Assembly (NCBI GenBank): GCA_963849115.1
Contig: CAWKGK010000003.1
Span: 143,286 to 207,285 of the forward strand
Origin: JACDAL01 sp963849115
GTDB taxonomy: Bacteria > Actinomycetota > CADDZG01 > WHSQ01
Direction of reading: 5' to 3'
Length of the DNA stretch: 64,000 bases
Shown: positions 1 through 8,460 of the stretch, piece by piece
How the letters are laid out: every line of letters starts with the position of its first letter
How positions within the stretch are numbered: the stretch's first letter is position 1
Translations under genes and position numbers: made by a program
Notes under the pieces: model-generated
What the model saw: the letters and a program-made list of their open reading frames with translations, nothing else
Told to the model about the DNA's origin: nothing
The model's database searches: none

Positions 1-173
1 CGCTCGTGCAACAGGATAGAGAGAAGCCCCATCAGCTTCGCAGCTGCTGGTTCGTGGTTTCGAGCGAGAGAGATGGGAGATCGCATTCGGTGGCCGAAGA
101 CAAGAACTCCCGAGGATCAACGCTTCCGTCACGGCGCGGGCCACGCCCGCACACGACTCCGAGCAACCCTCAC

Positions 174-572
174 ATGCAGCTCGACCAGCAGCCGCAGGAC
201 GGTGAGGTCAGATCGGAGCTGGCACGGCGAGCCTTCGCGATAGCCGGCGTCGAGGAGCGCCCCAGTATGATCTCCGTTCCGGGCGCTCGAGCCCTCTGGC
301 TTGAAGATGGTCGGGGTCCGGCCGACGGGTTCATGATGGCTCGCGAGTTCGCGCATCTCCATCCGGCGCCCGATGAAAGTTTGCACATGATGCTCCCGCC
401 GGAGCTGGCGAGCGAAGCCGTCGACAAAGGCTGGGCCGAGGTGCATCCTGTGGCGGCCAAAGGGCTGATTCCGGGGAATGCAGTCATGGTCTACGCTCCT
501 CGCGATCGCGAAGAGCTCGAGATCGTCTTTGGGCTCGTCGAGGCGTCGTTCCGCTACGCACTCGGCGACTAG
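174..572 (+). CDS. Luciferase-domain (DUF5519-like) protein
   Basis: A 132-residue soluble protein starting at ATG 174. The open frame continues upstream to position 6, but that part is low-complexity and basic and does not look coded. The body resembles small luciferase-domain proteins of the DUF5519 type: an N-terminal segment on a compact alpha/beta core, with HLHPAPDESLHMMLPPELA at about residues 61-79, a GWAEVHPVA strand, and an ending of the form 'R-D-x-x-E-L-E-I-V-F'. These proteins have no established enzyme activity; the domain name comes from sequence resemblance. There is no signal peptide or membrane segment. It lies 64 bases upstream of a DNA ligase gene on the same strand, so co-transcription is possible but not shown. 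Confidence 0.7.
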   Translation: MQLDQQPQDGEVRSELARRAFAIAGVEERPSMISVPGARALWLEDGRGPADGFMMAREFAHLHPAPDESLHMMLPPELASEAVDKGWAEVHPVAAKGLIPGNAVMVYAPRDREELEIVFGLVEASFRYALGD

Positions 573-636
573 ACATCCCAAGCTGGACGTAGTTGAGGGG
601 CCGACAGGACATCGACTATGTGATAGCCCTTGAGTC

Positions 637-2178
637 ATGACGCTGCTCGTCGATGTCGTCACTGCCTCGAGGGAGATCTCGGAGACGAACTCCCGAGCCC
701 GCAAGATTGCGATCCTCGCGGAGCTCCTGCGGAGGCTAGACACGGACGAGATACCGATCGCGGTCGGTTTTCTCTCCGGCGCGCCGCACCAGGGCCGGGT
801 CGGCGTCGGCTACTCGATCGCCTACGGCGTAAAGGGTACGGCGGCGGCCGAACCGTCTCTCACCGTCGACGACGTCGACCGGGCGATCTCGGCCGTCCAA
901 CGAGCCATCGGAACCGGCTCGTCTACCCGTCGCAGGCAGATCCTTGGTGACCTCCTCGGCCGGGCAACCGAGCGGGAATCCGACTTCGTCAGGCGAATCC
1001 TCACCGGCGAGCTGAGGCAGGGAGCGCTGGGCGGCTTGATGCTCGACGCGATCTCGGGGGCGGCGGGGGTTTCCGGCGAGGTCATTCGGCGCGCGGTGAT
1101 GCTTTCGGGCGATCTCCCGCACACGGCTGCGATCGCGATGACGTTGGGGGAGAAGGGGCTCAAGGACGTGGGGTTCGAGATCTTCCGGCCGATTCTGCCG
1201 ATGCTGGCCTCCACCGCCGAGAGCGTGGTTGAGGCGATTGCGGGTTTCCACCGCACGTCAGTCGAGTGGAAGCTCGATGGGATCCGCATCCAGATCCATC
1301 GTCGCGACGACGACGTGCGCATCTACACGCGAAACCTCAACGACATTACGGACGCGCTCGAGGGGATTGCCGACGCGGTGCGCCGTCTTCCAGTGCGCCA
1401 AGCTGTCCTCGACGGAGAAGCGCTGTGGATGGGGGAGGCGGGTCCGGGCGCGTTCCAGGAGACGGTGTCGCGCATCGATCGCGAGGCGCCACCGGAGGGG
1501 ATCGTGACGTTCCTCTTCGACTTGTTGCATGTCGACGGCGACGACATGCTCGACACGCCGCTCGAGGAGCGTGCGACCAGGCTGGAGGCGATCGCGCCGC
1601 ATCTTAGGATCCCAGCCGTTCTCACCTCGGACGCGGACGAGGCACAGGGCGTCCTGGACGAGGCGCTGCACGCGGGGCACGAGGGCGTCGTCGTGAAGGA
1701 CGCGACCTCGCTCTACAGCGCGGGCCGCCGCGGCAAGGCGTGGCGCAAGGTGAAGCCCGTGCGGACCTACGATCTTGTGGTGCTCGGCGCGGAGTGGGGC
1801 CACGGGCGCCGCCAGGGCTGGCTCTCGAACCTGCACCTCGGCGCGCGCGTTTCCGGCACGGGCGAGTTCGTAATGGTGGGCAAGTGCTTCAAGGGCCTAA
1901 CCGACGATCTACTGGGATGGCAGACGAGGGCCCTGCTCGAGCGGGAGACCGAGCGGCGGGGGATTGCGGTGCTGGTGCGTCCCGAGCTGGTCGTCGAGAT
2001 CGCCCTCGACGGGGTCCAGTCCTCGACGCGTTATCCGGGCGGCGTGGCGCTGCGGTTCGCGCGCGTCAGGCGCTACCGACCGGACAAGAGGGCCAACGAA
2101 GCAGACACCATCGACGACCTGCGCGGCCTGCTCCGAGCGCGCGAGCGGGAGCCTAATCCACCCTCCCAGTCCGGGTGA
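637..2178 (+). CDS. lig: ATP-dependent DNA ligase
   Basis: A 513-residue ATP-dependent DNA ligase that seals nicks through a ligase-AMP intermediate. The N-terminal 190 residues form the DNA-binding domain typical of actinobacterial LigB and archaeal-type ligases. The nucleotidyltransferase domain follows, with motif I E-W-K-L-D-G at residues 210-215, so K212 is the predicted adenylated lysine. Further motifs include LDGEALW (motif III), FLFDLLH, EGVVVKD (motif IV) and KAWRKVKP (motif V). The C-terminal OB fold ends with a basic RRYRPDK tail. Length and motif order match the full-length family. No LigD polymerase or nuclease domains and no ku gene are nearby, so this is a stand-alone repair ligase accessory to the NAD-dependent replicative LigA. 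Family assignment is firm; the physiological role is inference. Confidence 0.95.
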   Translation: MTLLVDVVTASREISETNSRARKIAILAELLRRLDTDEIPIAVGFLSGAPHQGRVGVGYSIAYGVKGTAAAEPSLTVDDVDRAISAVQRAIGTGSSTRRRQILGDLLGRATERESDFVRRILTGELRQGALGGLMLDAISGAAGVSGEVIRRAVMLSGDLPHTAAIAMTLGEKGLKDVGFEIFRPILPMLASTAESVVEAIAGFHRTSVEWKLDGIRIQIHRRDDDVRIYTRNLNDITDALEGIADAVRRLPVRQAVLDGEALWMGEAGPGAFQETVSRIDREAPPEGIVTFLFDLLHVDGDDMLDTPLEERATRLEAIAPHLRIPAVLTSDADEAQGVLDEALHAGHEGVVVKDATSLYSAGRRGKAWRKVKPVRTYDLVVLGAEWGHGRRQGWLSNLHLGARVSGTGEFVMVGKCFKGLTDDLLGWQTRALLERETERRGIAVLVRPELVVEIALDGVQSSTRYPGGVALRFARVRRYRPDKRANEADTIDDLRGLLRAREREPNPPSQSG

Positions 2179-2482
2179 GGCGAGGAGTCGTGCCTGCTCG
2201 TCTTGCTCGGGCTTTCGTGCGTTCATGGCCGCACATTGGCTCTTGTGCATGAATCGCGTCCAAGGTGGGCTCGCTGCGCCGTGCCCTGAACCCTTGTGGC
2301 CGACTCGAGCTCGGCCCGCAAGGTCGTCCGGGAACCGACGGCTGGCGGCAGACCAGGGGGCCACACGCCCTAGACCGGAGTCGGCGCCGCCTTTATCTAG
2401 AAGTCGGGCCGATGACCGCCCGTCGACCAGGGCTGTACGCTTCGATATGATCTCCCGGGACGCAGCCAAGTGAGGGGAAAAT
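2179..2482. other. Intergenic region, no gene seen
   Basis: About 300 bases between the ligase stop and the secreted-protein gene. Overlapping short frames exist on both strands, but none has a plausible ribosome site or recognisable product. It probably contains the promoter of the downstream secreted protein; I cannot point to a convincing -35/-10 pair. Confidence 0.4.
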
Positions 2483-3766
2483 ATGCGGGGGATACCTGTG
2501 GGGCCGATGGCGATTGGGTGTCTTGTTTTGGCTGCCGTCGTCACCTGGGCAGCGTCGACGCAGGCCCAACCCGACGCCCTTCACCAGCGGGCCCGGACGG
2601 CCGTCAGACATCATGTGGCTCACTCCCAAGCAGCGTCGCAACCGAAGGGTGACGATCTGCGCACCACGCTGGAAAGGCTTCTTGGCCATCACGCCACCCT
2701 CGCCGTAAGAGTGATGCGGGGGCAAGTGAAAGGCAGTCCGGACCTTGTCCAAAACCTCCAGGACGCATTGGGTTCCAATACCCACGAACTCGCTATTGCG
2801 GTGAAATCTCTGCACGGCGCGAAAGCAGCTCAAACCTTCGAGCAGCTGTGGACTGACCATGTGGTTTCCCTGTTCAAGTACGCCGGGGTGGTAGGTGCCG
2901 GTAAAGAGAAGGGTAAGAAGAAATTCGAGGCGCAACTGGATCGCTACCGGGCGGATTTCGGCTCCTTTGTAGAGATTGCGTCGGATGGAAAGCTGAAAGC
3001 GGACATCGTAGCCGAGTCCCTCAAGTCCCACATAAATCAATTGCTGGCGCAGGTTGAGGCCTATGCGGAAAGAGACTACGCGACAGCTTATCGACTGGAA
3101 CGCGAAGCCTTTGCCCATATGTTTCCTACAGGCAAGGCGCTCGCGGGAGGTCTGGCAGTTCATCATCCAGGCGAATCCTCAGTTGCCCTTGAAGACCCCG
3201 CTCACAGTCTGAAGTCCGCTCTTTCGCTGCTGTTGGGGGAGCATGTAGAGCTCTTGGTGGAAGCAACTCGGTCGGGGACCCGCGGATCACCGGAATTCAA
3301 GTACGCTGCGGCGGCTTTGGACGGCAATACCGAGGATCTAACCGAGTCGGTGGGGGCATTGTTTGGACAAAAGAACGCACACCGCTTCAATGACATCTGG
3401 GCGGATCACATCGATGTTCTCATGGACTACACGGTTGCCAAGGCGGGAGGCAACGAGAAAGCTCAGAAAAGGGCCATGCACCAGATGCAGACATTCGTCC
3501 GCAGATTTCCCCGCTTCTTGAACAGGGTCACAGGTCTGCGCGCATCTCCGGGCCTGAGCCGTAAGATTGCACAGCACGAGCACCTCATTGTCGATCAGCT
3601 CGATGCGTATGCCGCGAGAAAGTACACGGTCGCCCTCCGCATCTCGAACCGCGCTTACGAGGACATGTTTTCCACCGCCGTCGAGCTTGGCGGGCTACTT
3701 CAGAAGAGGTTCAGCACGGTGGCACCAATTGGCGGCGCGGGAACCGGCGGGGGCGGCACCCGATAG
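2483..3766 (+). CDS. Secreted protein with two copies of an alpha-helical domain
   Basis: A 427-residue exported protein. Residues 1-29 form a signal peptide (positive start, hydrophobic core, Ala-x-Ala-like cleavage site near STQAQ). The rest is two tandem copies of one domain, roughly residues 53-205 and 230-400. Each copy shows LLG(H/E)H near its start, a (L/I)W(T/A)DH(V/I) motif in the middle, a Q-L-x-A-Y-A helix and an (A/Y)xxMF ending. The paired histidines could bind metal or haem, but this is speculation. The C-terminus is glycine-rich and lacks an LPXTG signal although a sortase gene follows after only 7 bases. The same helical module occurs in uncharacterised actinobacterial secreted proteins, so function is unknown. 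The two genes are probably co-transcribed. Confidence 0.75.
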   Translation: MRGIPVGPMAIGCLVLAAVVTWAASTQAQPDALHQRARTAVRHHVAHSQAASQPKGDDLRTTLERLLGHHATLAVRVMRGQVKGSPDLVQNLQDALGSNTHELAIAVKSLHGAKAAQTFEQLWTDHVVSLFKYAGVVGAGKEKGKKKFEAQLDRYRADFGSFVEIASDGKLKADIVAESLKSHINQLLAQVEAYAERDYATAYRLEREAFAHMFPTGKALAGGLAVHHPGESSVALEDPAHSLKSALSLLLGEHVELLVEATRSGTRGSPEFKYAAAALDGNTEDLTESVGALFGQKNAHRFNDIWADHIDVLMDYTVAKAGGNEKAQKRAMHQMQTFVRRFPRFLNRVTGLRASPGLSRKIAQHEHLIVDQLDAYAARKYTVALRISNRAYEDMFSTAVELGGLLQKRFSTVAPIGGAGTGGGGTR

Positions 3767-3773
3767 GCAACGA

Positions 3774-4457
3774 GTGAACGTGCGAGCTTCGAAACTGCGG
3801 GTGCGAATTGGGACAGTGTCTATCCTGGTTTCAGGTCTTCTGTTGGGAGCTTGCAGCGCCGCCGATGTTCACCAGAGAGTCGGCCTCGCGGGCACCACGA
3901 CGCAGACCTTCCCCATGGCCGGATCAGACCATGCCGTCTCTCCTGCCCTGAGACGCTACCGTTCGACGCGGAGGATTGACCGGGTTGGCCGCCCACGACG
4001 TTTGCTCATTCCGACGATTGGCGTCGATAGCCGGCTCCAGCGACTTGGCCGCAATGCCGACGGCTCGGTGGAGGTGCCTCTCGAATGGCAGGTTGCCGGG
4101 TGGTTCGCAGAGGGCCCTGCCCCCGGAGAACGGGGCCCCGCGGTGATCCTGGGACACGTCGACTCCCGAACCGGCCCTGCCGTCTTCTACCATCTTCGGG
4201 AGCTTCAGCCAGGCGATGCAATCCTGGTAAAGCATGCACAAGGGCGCGTTTCGAAGTTCTTAGTGGATCGCGTAGAGCAATTCGACAAGAACGGATTTCC
4301 GACCCAAGCCGTCTATTTCCCGACTCTGGAACCGGTGCTCCGACTCATCACCTGCGGTGGCGACTTCGACCACTCGAGTGGCCACTATCGGGACAACGTT
4401 ATCGCTTTCGCATCCCTTACGAACACGCGGACTTCCATGCAGCCAGATGTGGGGTAG
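3774..4457 (+). CDS. Class F sortase
   Basis: A class F-type sortase of about 227 residues, a cysteine transpeptidase acting outside the membrane. I chose GTG 3774 because it sits directly after the upstream stop and is followed by a short basic stretch and a hydrophobic segment ending in L-L-G-A-C, a lipobox-like signal. The frame is open further upstream, but that lies inside the preceding gene. The catalytic core is clear: PTIGVDS at the domain start, histidine in VILGHVDS, cysteine in RLITCGGDFD, and arginine in GHYRDNVIAFA. The lipobox suggests a lipid anchor rather than the usual transmembrane helix. No LPXTG-type substrate was seen in the window, and the neighbouring secreted protein lacks a sorting signal, so the substrate is unknown. 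Confidence 0.88.
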   Translation: MNVRASKLRVRIGTVSILVSGLLLGACSAADVHQRVGLAGTTTQTFPMAGSDHAVSPALRRYRSTRRIDRVGRPRRLLIPTIGVDSRLQRLGRNADGSVEVPLEWQVAGWFAEGPAPGERGPAVILGHVDSRTGPAVFYHLRELQPGDAILVKHAQGRVSKFLVDRVEQFDKNGFPTQAVYFPTLEPVLRLITCGGDFDHSSGHYRDNVIAFASLTNTRTSMQPDVG

Positions 4458-4783
4458 ACCCGGTTCTCATCCTGAGAATTAGGGATGGTGCTCCGACTGC
4501 TCCTCTGTTTATGTGGAACGTTTGCATCCGCCCGCCTCCCGATCTCTATTGCACCGAGTATCAACGTTTGTAGATGGTGAGGGGGCTGTCACCAGGCCAT
4601 AGGGAACGGTTCACCGAAAGACGCTAGACCTGCTTTCGCCAAGCATGTCTCGAGAGGGGCTGGAAGAGGCCATTTCGCATTGACGTCGCGAAGGCCGCGA
4701 ACTGTGTGCCCAACGCCGTCCCGTCACCGATGACTGGATTGCTCCATGAGCTTGCGCGATAACTTTCCGGCTGCGCTCTCATC
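4458..4783. other. Convergent intergenic region, no gene seen
   Basis: About 325 bases between two convergent genes. No supported coding frame, RNA gene or obvious strong terminator hairpin was recognised. Confidence 0.4.
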
Positions 4784-5557
4784 TTATGTGCAGTTCGTGT
4801 TTTGCTCGCCATTGGTGCAGGTGTCGTTGCCACGTCCTCCGTCGAGCTGATCGCGGCCCAGCCCGCCGTTCAACCTGTCCTTGCCGGAGCCTCCGAAAAG
4901 AAAGTCATTGCCCTTGCCGGCGAAGAGATCATCGTCGCCCTTCTTGCCGAGGAGCTCGTCGTTGCCCGGGCCCCCGATGAGGAGGTCGGCCGACCCTGCA
5001 GTGGAGCCCGATTCCTCGGCTCCAGATCCGCCAACAAGGCGGTCGTCGCCGAAGCCGCCGGAGAGCTTGTCCTTGCCCTGCCCTCCTCTGAGCCCGTCGT
5101 TCTCGGTGCCTCCGAAGAGGGTGTCGTTGCCGGTGCCGTCACCGCCGAAGAGCCGGTCGCGACCGGGTCCACCCCACAGCGTGTCGTTGAGGAAGCCACC
5201 GTTGAGTCCGTCGTCGCCCTTGCCGCCCTTGAGGATGTCGCTGCCCGGACCTCCTCGGAGGATGTCGGTTCCCTTGCCTCCGGAGAGGCGGTCGTCGCCG
5301 TTGACGCCCCCAAGCTCGTCGCGCCCCTCGCCGCCGCAGATCCTGTCGTTCCCTCCCTGACCCTGAATCGTGTCGTTGCCACCACCCCCGACGATGACAT
5401 CATTGCGAGAGGTCCCCGTGATCACGTTGTTGCCCGGGGTGCCGACGATGGTGGGGCGCTGCCCGAAGCAGAGGGTTGCCTGTCCTTGCGCAGGCAGGGC
5501 GGGCAATGACCCCGCGATCGCTGCAGCCGTAGCCGTGACGAGCCAAGTCTTTCGCAT
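4784..5557 (-). CDS. Secreted RTX-type calcium-binding repeat protein
   Basis: A 257-residue exported protein. ATG 5557 is preferred because GGGAG lies 8 bases upstream; an in-frame ATG at 5569 is the alternative. Residues 1-27 are a signal peptide (basic start, alanine-rich core, cleavage near ALPAQGQA). Nearly all the rest is haemolysin-type calcium-binding nonapeptides of the form G-G-x-G-x-D-x-L-x, about eighteen copies, which fold as a parallel beta-roll on binding calcium. The tail has two cysteines in a TCTNGEQNTNCT context, perhaps a disulfide. No catalytic domain is present. Because it has a Sec-type signal, it is probably not a type I secretion substrate; no RTX exporter genes are nearby. 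The strong codon periodicity explains several long false reading frames on the opposite strand. Confidence 0.88.
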   Translation of the reverse strand: MRKTWLVTATAAAIAGSLPALPAQGQATLCFGQRPTIVGTPGNNVITGTSRNDVIVGGGGNDTIQGQGGNDRICGGEGRDELGGVNGDDRLSGGKGTDILRGGPGSDILKGGKGDDGLNGGFLNDTLWGGPGRDRLFGGDGTGNDTLFGGTENDGLRGGQGKDKLSGGFGDDRLVGGSGAEESGSTAGSADLLIGGPGNDELLGKKGDDDLFAGKGNDFLFGGSGKDRLNGGLGRDQLDGGRGNDTCTNGEQNTNCT

Positions 5558-5802
5558 GACGTCTCCCATTTCTGCCGATCTCACTAGCTCTATATCGCGG
5601 ATCGGTGTACCCCATACCTTGTGACTAGAAACAAAATCCCTAGCTGACCCCGTTCGGGCCGAGCATGGCGTTCGACGGTAGGGCGGCTCCGCGCCGCGCA
5701 CCGCGATCACCTAGCCCAGCGGGCCTGACCGCTGTTCCTATCCCGGCTTGTCGTACCGAAACCACGGCCTCAATCTTTTCCAACTAGGGACTAGGATGGA
5801 GC

Positions 5803-6537
5803 ATGGCCGGTGATCCGAGCTTCTTCACTCTCGGAGTTGGCGAGCCAGACAGAGCCCGTTCGTTTTACGGCGCGTTGTTCGGCTGGAACTTCTCGGATCC
5901 GCCGTCGGGAGAGGGCGCTGTGGTCGAAGGCTGCAGCGTGCCCGGCGGGATCCACGGCGGCGATCCTGGTGCGAGCCCGTACCTCTTCTTTCGAGCGGAC
6001 GACCTTGATGCCCAGCTGGCCCGCGTGCGAGAGCTGGGCGGTGATCTCGCGGTTCACGACTCAAGCGACGATCCCGACGCGATCGCACGCTTCGGGCGCT
6101 TTGCGCTCTGCACGGATGATCAGGGTTCGAGCTTCGGTCTCCACAAGCCACCTAGGGGAACGAGCGAGACCGACGGCGCTAAGGGACAACTGACCTTCTT
6201 CGAGCTGGGCGTGGAGGATCTGGAGCAGGGAAGGATTTTCTACGAGGGCCTTTTCGGCTGGAGCTTCATGGTCGGTCCGGGGGATGGCTATCTCATCAAG
6301 GGGACGAGAGTGCCCGGCGGGGTGCACGGTGGTGACCGAGGTGCCGCTCCCTACGTCTTCTTCCGCGTTGACGCCATGGACGCGGCTCTCGAGCGGATTC
6401 GGGAGTTGGGAGGCACGATCGAGGACATGGACATTGAAGGGGACGAGGGCGCCAAAACCAGATTCGGGCGCTTCAAACTGTGCCGCGACGATCAGGGCTC
6501 GTCCTTCGGGCTTCACGAGCCGCCAGAGACCGCCTGA
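5803..6537 (+). CDS. Tandem VOC (glyoxalase/bleomycin-resistance-like) protein
   Basis: A 244-residue cytoplasmic protein of two vicinal-oxygen-chelate modules, residues about 6-122 and 130-243. Each begins with FF(T/E)LGV and has a (F/I)Y..LFGW motif, VPGG(I/V)HGGD, a PY(L/V)FFR strand and an ending like FGRF(A/K)LC.DDQGSSFGLH. The two halves are clearly duplicates and together form one pseudo-symmetric active site, as in two-domain members of the family. VOC proteins bind a divalent metal and act as dioxygenases, lyases, epimerases or drug-binding proteins. The sequence resembles the group usually annotated as VOC family or 27 kDa antigen Cfp30B-like, with no confirmed substrate. No operon partner is evident. 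Confidence 0.88.
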   Translation: MAGDPSFFTLGVGEPDRARSFYGALFGWNFSDPPSGEGAVVEGCSVPGGIHGGDPGASPYLFFRADDLDAQLARVRELGGDLAVHDSSDDPDAIARFGRFALCTDDQGSSFGLHKPPRGTSETDGAKGQLTFFELGVEDLEQGRIFYEGLFGWSFMVGPGDGYLIKGTRVPGGVHGGDRGAAPYVFFRVDAMDAALERIRELGGTIEDMDIEGDEGAKTRFGRFKLCRDDQGSSFGLHEPPETA

Positions 6538-6828
6538 CTGCGGCCGTCGCGAAGACGACTATGGCTGCGCCCGGTCCATTGGCGGCCTGCGAGCCGTCCC
6601 GGACGACGTACCCGGCCGCCACGCCGAAGACAGGATGAATGGGAAGAAGCCGCCGGCCACGGATGGGGGTACCCGGCGCAGTGAACCCATTGGGCGAAGC
6701 AGCGCGGCTTTGCATGAAGTTGGATTTTTTTGCCCTTCAGGCAATCCTTCCTGGAACCCCCGTCGTATTACCGGGTGGGCCGAGGGAGCGGGCGGGTGGC
6801 CGCCGGCTCGATCTGGGAGGAGGCATCT

Positions 6829-7368
6829 ATGCGCAGACGTGTCATGAGCGCGGTGGCCGTCGGGGTCGTCGCGGCGGTGATAGCGATGTTGGGAATCGCA
6901 GGGGGCGCCGTAGCCGACGACGACAACGGTAACCACGACGGACGTTTCGACGCCCACCTCACGGGAGAGGCGGAGGTCCCGGGTCCGGGTGACCCGGACG
7001 GTTCGGGGTCCGGTTGGGTCGAGGTCAAGCCACAGCACGGTGCGGTGTGCTTCCAGCTCCGCTGGGAGGACATCGACGCTCCCACGGCTGCGCACATCCA
7101 CTTCGGGCCTCCGGACGAGGCCGGCCCGATCGTCGTGACCTTCTTCATGACCTCGGCGTCTCCCGATCAACCCCCGACGCTGCCGGAGTCGATCACAGCG
7201 GTGAGCGGATGTACGGAAGAGGTGACCGTGCCAGAGGGCGCGCCGTTCGGCTCGGCCACGGCAGTGCTCCGCAACATTAAGCGCCACCCGCGTCAGTACT
7301 ACGTGAACGTCCACAACGTGGCATTCGCCGCCGGGGCGATCAGAGGTCAGCTCAGGCACGCCGACTGA
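6829..7368 (+). CDS. Secreted CHRD-domain protein
   Basis: A 179-residue exported protein with a signal peptide at residues 1-30 (MRRR start, long Val/Ala core, cleavage near AVA). GGGAGGAGG lies just upstream of ATG 6829, fixing the start; longer in-frame starts lack such a site. Residues about 40-178 form a CHRD domain, with the typical LTGEAEVPGPGDPDGSG opening, an AAHIHFG motif and the ending RGQL. CHRD domains are immunoglobulin-like folds found in chordin and in many bacterial extracellular proteins; their bacterial role is not established. The gene stands alone; the 290 bases upstream hold no supported gene. Confidence 0.88.
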   Translation: MRRRVMSAVAVGVVAAVIAMLGIAGGAVADDDNGNHDGRFDAHLTGEAEVPGPGDPDGSGSGWVEVKPQHGAVCFQLRWEDIDAPTAAHIHFGPPDEAGPIVVTFFMTSASPDQPPTLPESITAVSGCTEEVTVPEGAPFGSATAVLRNIKRHPRQYYVNVHNVAFAAGAIRGQLRHAD

Positions 7369-7504
7369 GCGACCCGATTCAAGGATTGCCCGGCTTCTCG
7401 GGGGAGGGTTTCAAACCGACTCGTATTTGTCGGATCGGTTCCCGACATCGGGGATCCGACTCGGCTGCCCGTGGCCTGTTAATACCTAAGGTCTTGAGGT
7501 CAAC

Positions 7505-7858
7505 TCAAGACGCCTCCATCCACCACTCTGTGAACTCTGAGCACCGTCCATTATCCTCCATTCGAATCACCCAAAGGTTGCTGAAGCGTTCGGAGTCCCG
7601 GTAGTCAGTCCAGCCCCTCACGAAGGCGAGATGGCCCGCGACGGCGATTTGCTCATGGCGAAACGTCCACTCCCCCGGCTCATCCTTTCGATCAATCCAA
7701 CCACGGACAATGGCCTCGCGGCCCGACCACGGCTCTCTGTGTGGAGCGGTGAAGTAGAGAGCATCCTCGGTAAATAGCTTCCCGATGTCCTCTGGGGAGT
7801 TACTCCTCCAGGCTTGCAGGTAGTTGCTCACCCAGTTCGCCAGTGCGTGTTCGTCCAC
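7505..7858 (-). CDS. SnoaL/NTF2-like domain protein
   Basis: A 117-residue protein of the NTF2-like (SnoaL) superfamily, a cone-shaped alpha+beta barrel used by isomerases, dehydratases and many unknown small-molecule binders. GTG 7858 is preferred because a purine-rich GGAGAGGAGAGG tract lies directly upstream; the frame is open to 7921. Typical features are an N-terminal helix with YLQAWRSNSPEDI, the LFTEDALYFTAP strand, and WSGREAIVRGW. Its last 45 residues (FVRGW.DY...RFSNLWVIR...GRCSEFTEW) recur in a truncated fragment at 31563-31705, so this gene or a relative was partly duplicated. No catalytic assignment is possible. Confidence 0.85.
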   Translation of the reverse strand: MDEHALANWVSNYLQAWRSNSPEDIGKLFTEDALYFTAPHREPWSGREAIVRGWIDRKDEPGEWTFRHEQIAVAGHLAFVRGWTDYRDSERFSNLWVIRMEDNGRCSEFTEWWMEAS

Positions 7859-7972
7859 GACCTCTCCTCTCCGAGTACGAACCGTTCGCCGGCCTTCACA
7901 TGCCGGCTCAGACAAAGTCAACGTTCGACGCGGTCTCCGCTCTTGCCCTCTGTCGGCACTCTGGCATGGCTG

Positions 7973-8329
7973 CTATTCGAGATCCTCTTGGATGAACCTC
8001 GGCGACGGATGGATGCAGATGATGTCGAGGTTGCCCGGACCGGCGTTCATGAACTTGTGTGGCGTGTCCGCGGCACAGACCACGACGTCTCCCGAGGTCG
8101 CTTCGATCGTCTGATCGTCGACGGTGAACCGGGCCGTGCCGTCACGCAGGATCCATGTTTCTGGATATGGATGCTTGTGGAGGACGGGACCCTCTCCGAC
8201 CTCGTGGTAATCGATGATGAACATCGAAACACCCGAGCCGTACGGCTCGCCCTCGAGAGCAACAGTCCCCCGAGGGCTCCGTTGCTGCTCTTCGGACCGG
8301 ATAATCCGGTAGCGCGATCCTTTGCTCAT
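7973..8329 (-). CDS. Cupin-domain protein
   Basis: A 118-residue single-domain cupin. ATG 8329 is chosen because a perfect AGGAGGT lies 4 bases upstream; the in-frame GTG at 8335 would overlap that site. Motif 1 appears as PVLHKHPYPETWILRDGTA at about residues 49-67, with histidines and a glutamate in metal-binding places. Motif 2 appears as GDVVVCAADTPHKFMNAG at about residues 81-98, with its histidine. Small cupins of this type bind a metal and act as isomerases, dioxygenases or sensors; the substrate cannot be read from sequence. The gene lies between a SnoaL-like gene and typA, all on the minus strand, with more than 100 bases either side. Confidence 0.88.
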   Translation of the reverse strand: MSKGSRYRIIRSEEQQRSPRGTVALEGEPYGSGVSMFIIDYHEVGEGPVLHKHPYPETWILRDGTARFTVDDQTIEATSGDVVVCAADTPHKFMNAGPGNLDIICIHPSPRFIQEDLE

Positions 8330-8460
8330 ACGCACCTCCTAATGCCTCGAGGGACCTCGCTGGATCTCGAGCGGTCCCTGACGCGGCCCTCCGGTGAACC
8401 GGGCAACGACTTGACCTTACTTGAGCACCTGCTGCGGAGGCTCAAGTCGCACGGCGTACG

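Noticed and set aside
4802..5509. Long plus-strand frames (up to 235 codons) opposite the RTX-repeat gene
   Set aside because: They mirror the 27-base periodicity of the glycine/aspartate repeats and have repetitive, valine- or proline-rich translations with no motifs.
6559..7359. A 266-codon minus-strand frame opposite the CHRD gene
   Set aside because: The plus strand has signal peptide, ribosome site and CHRD motifs; the minus frame has none.
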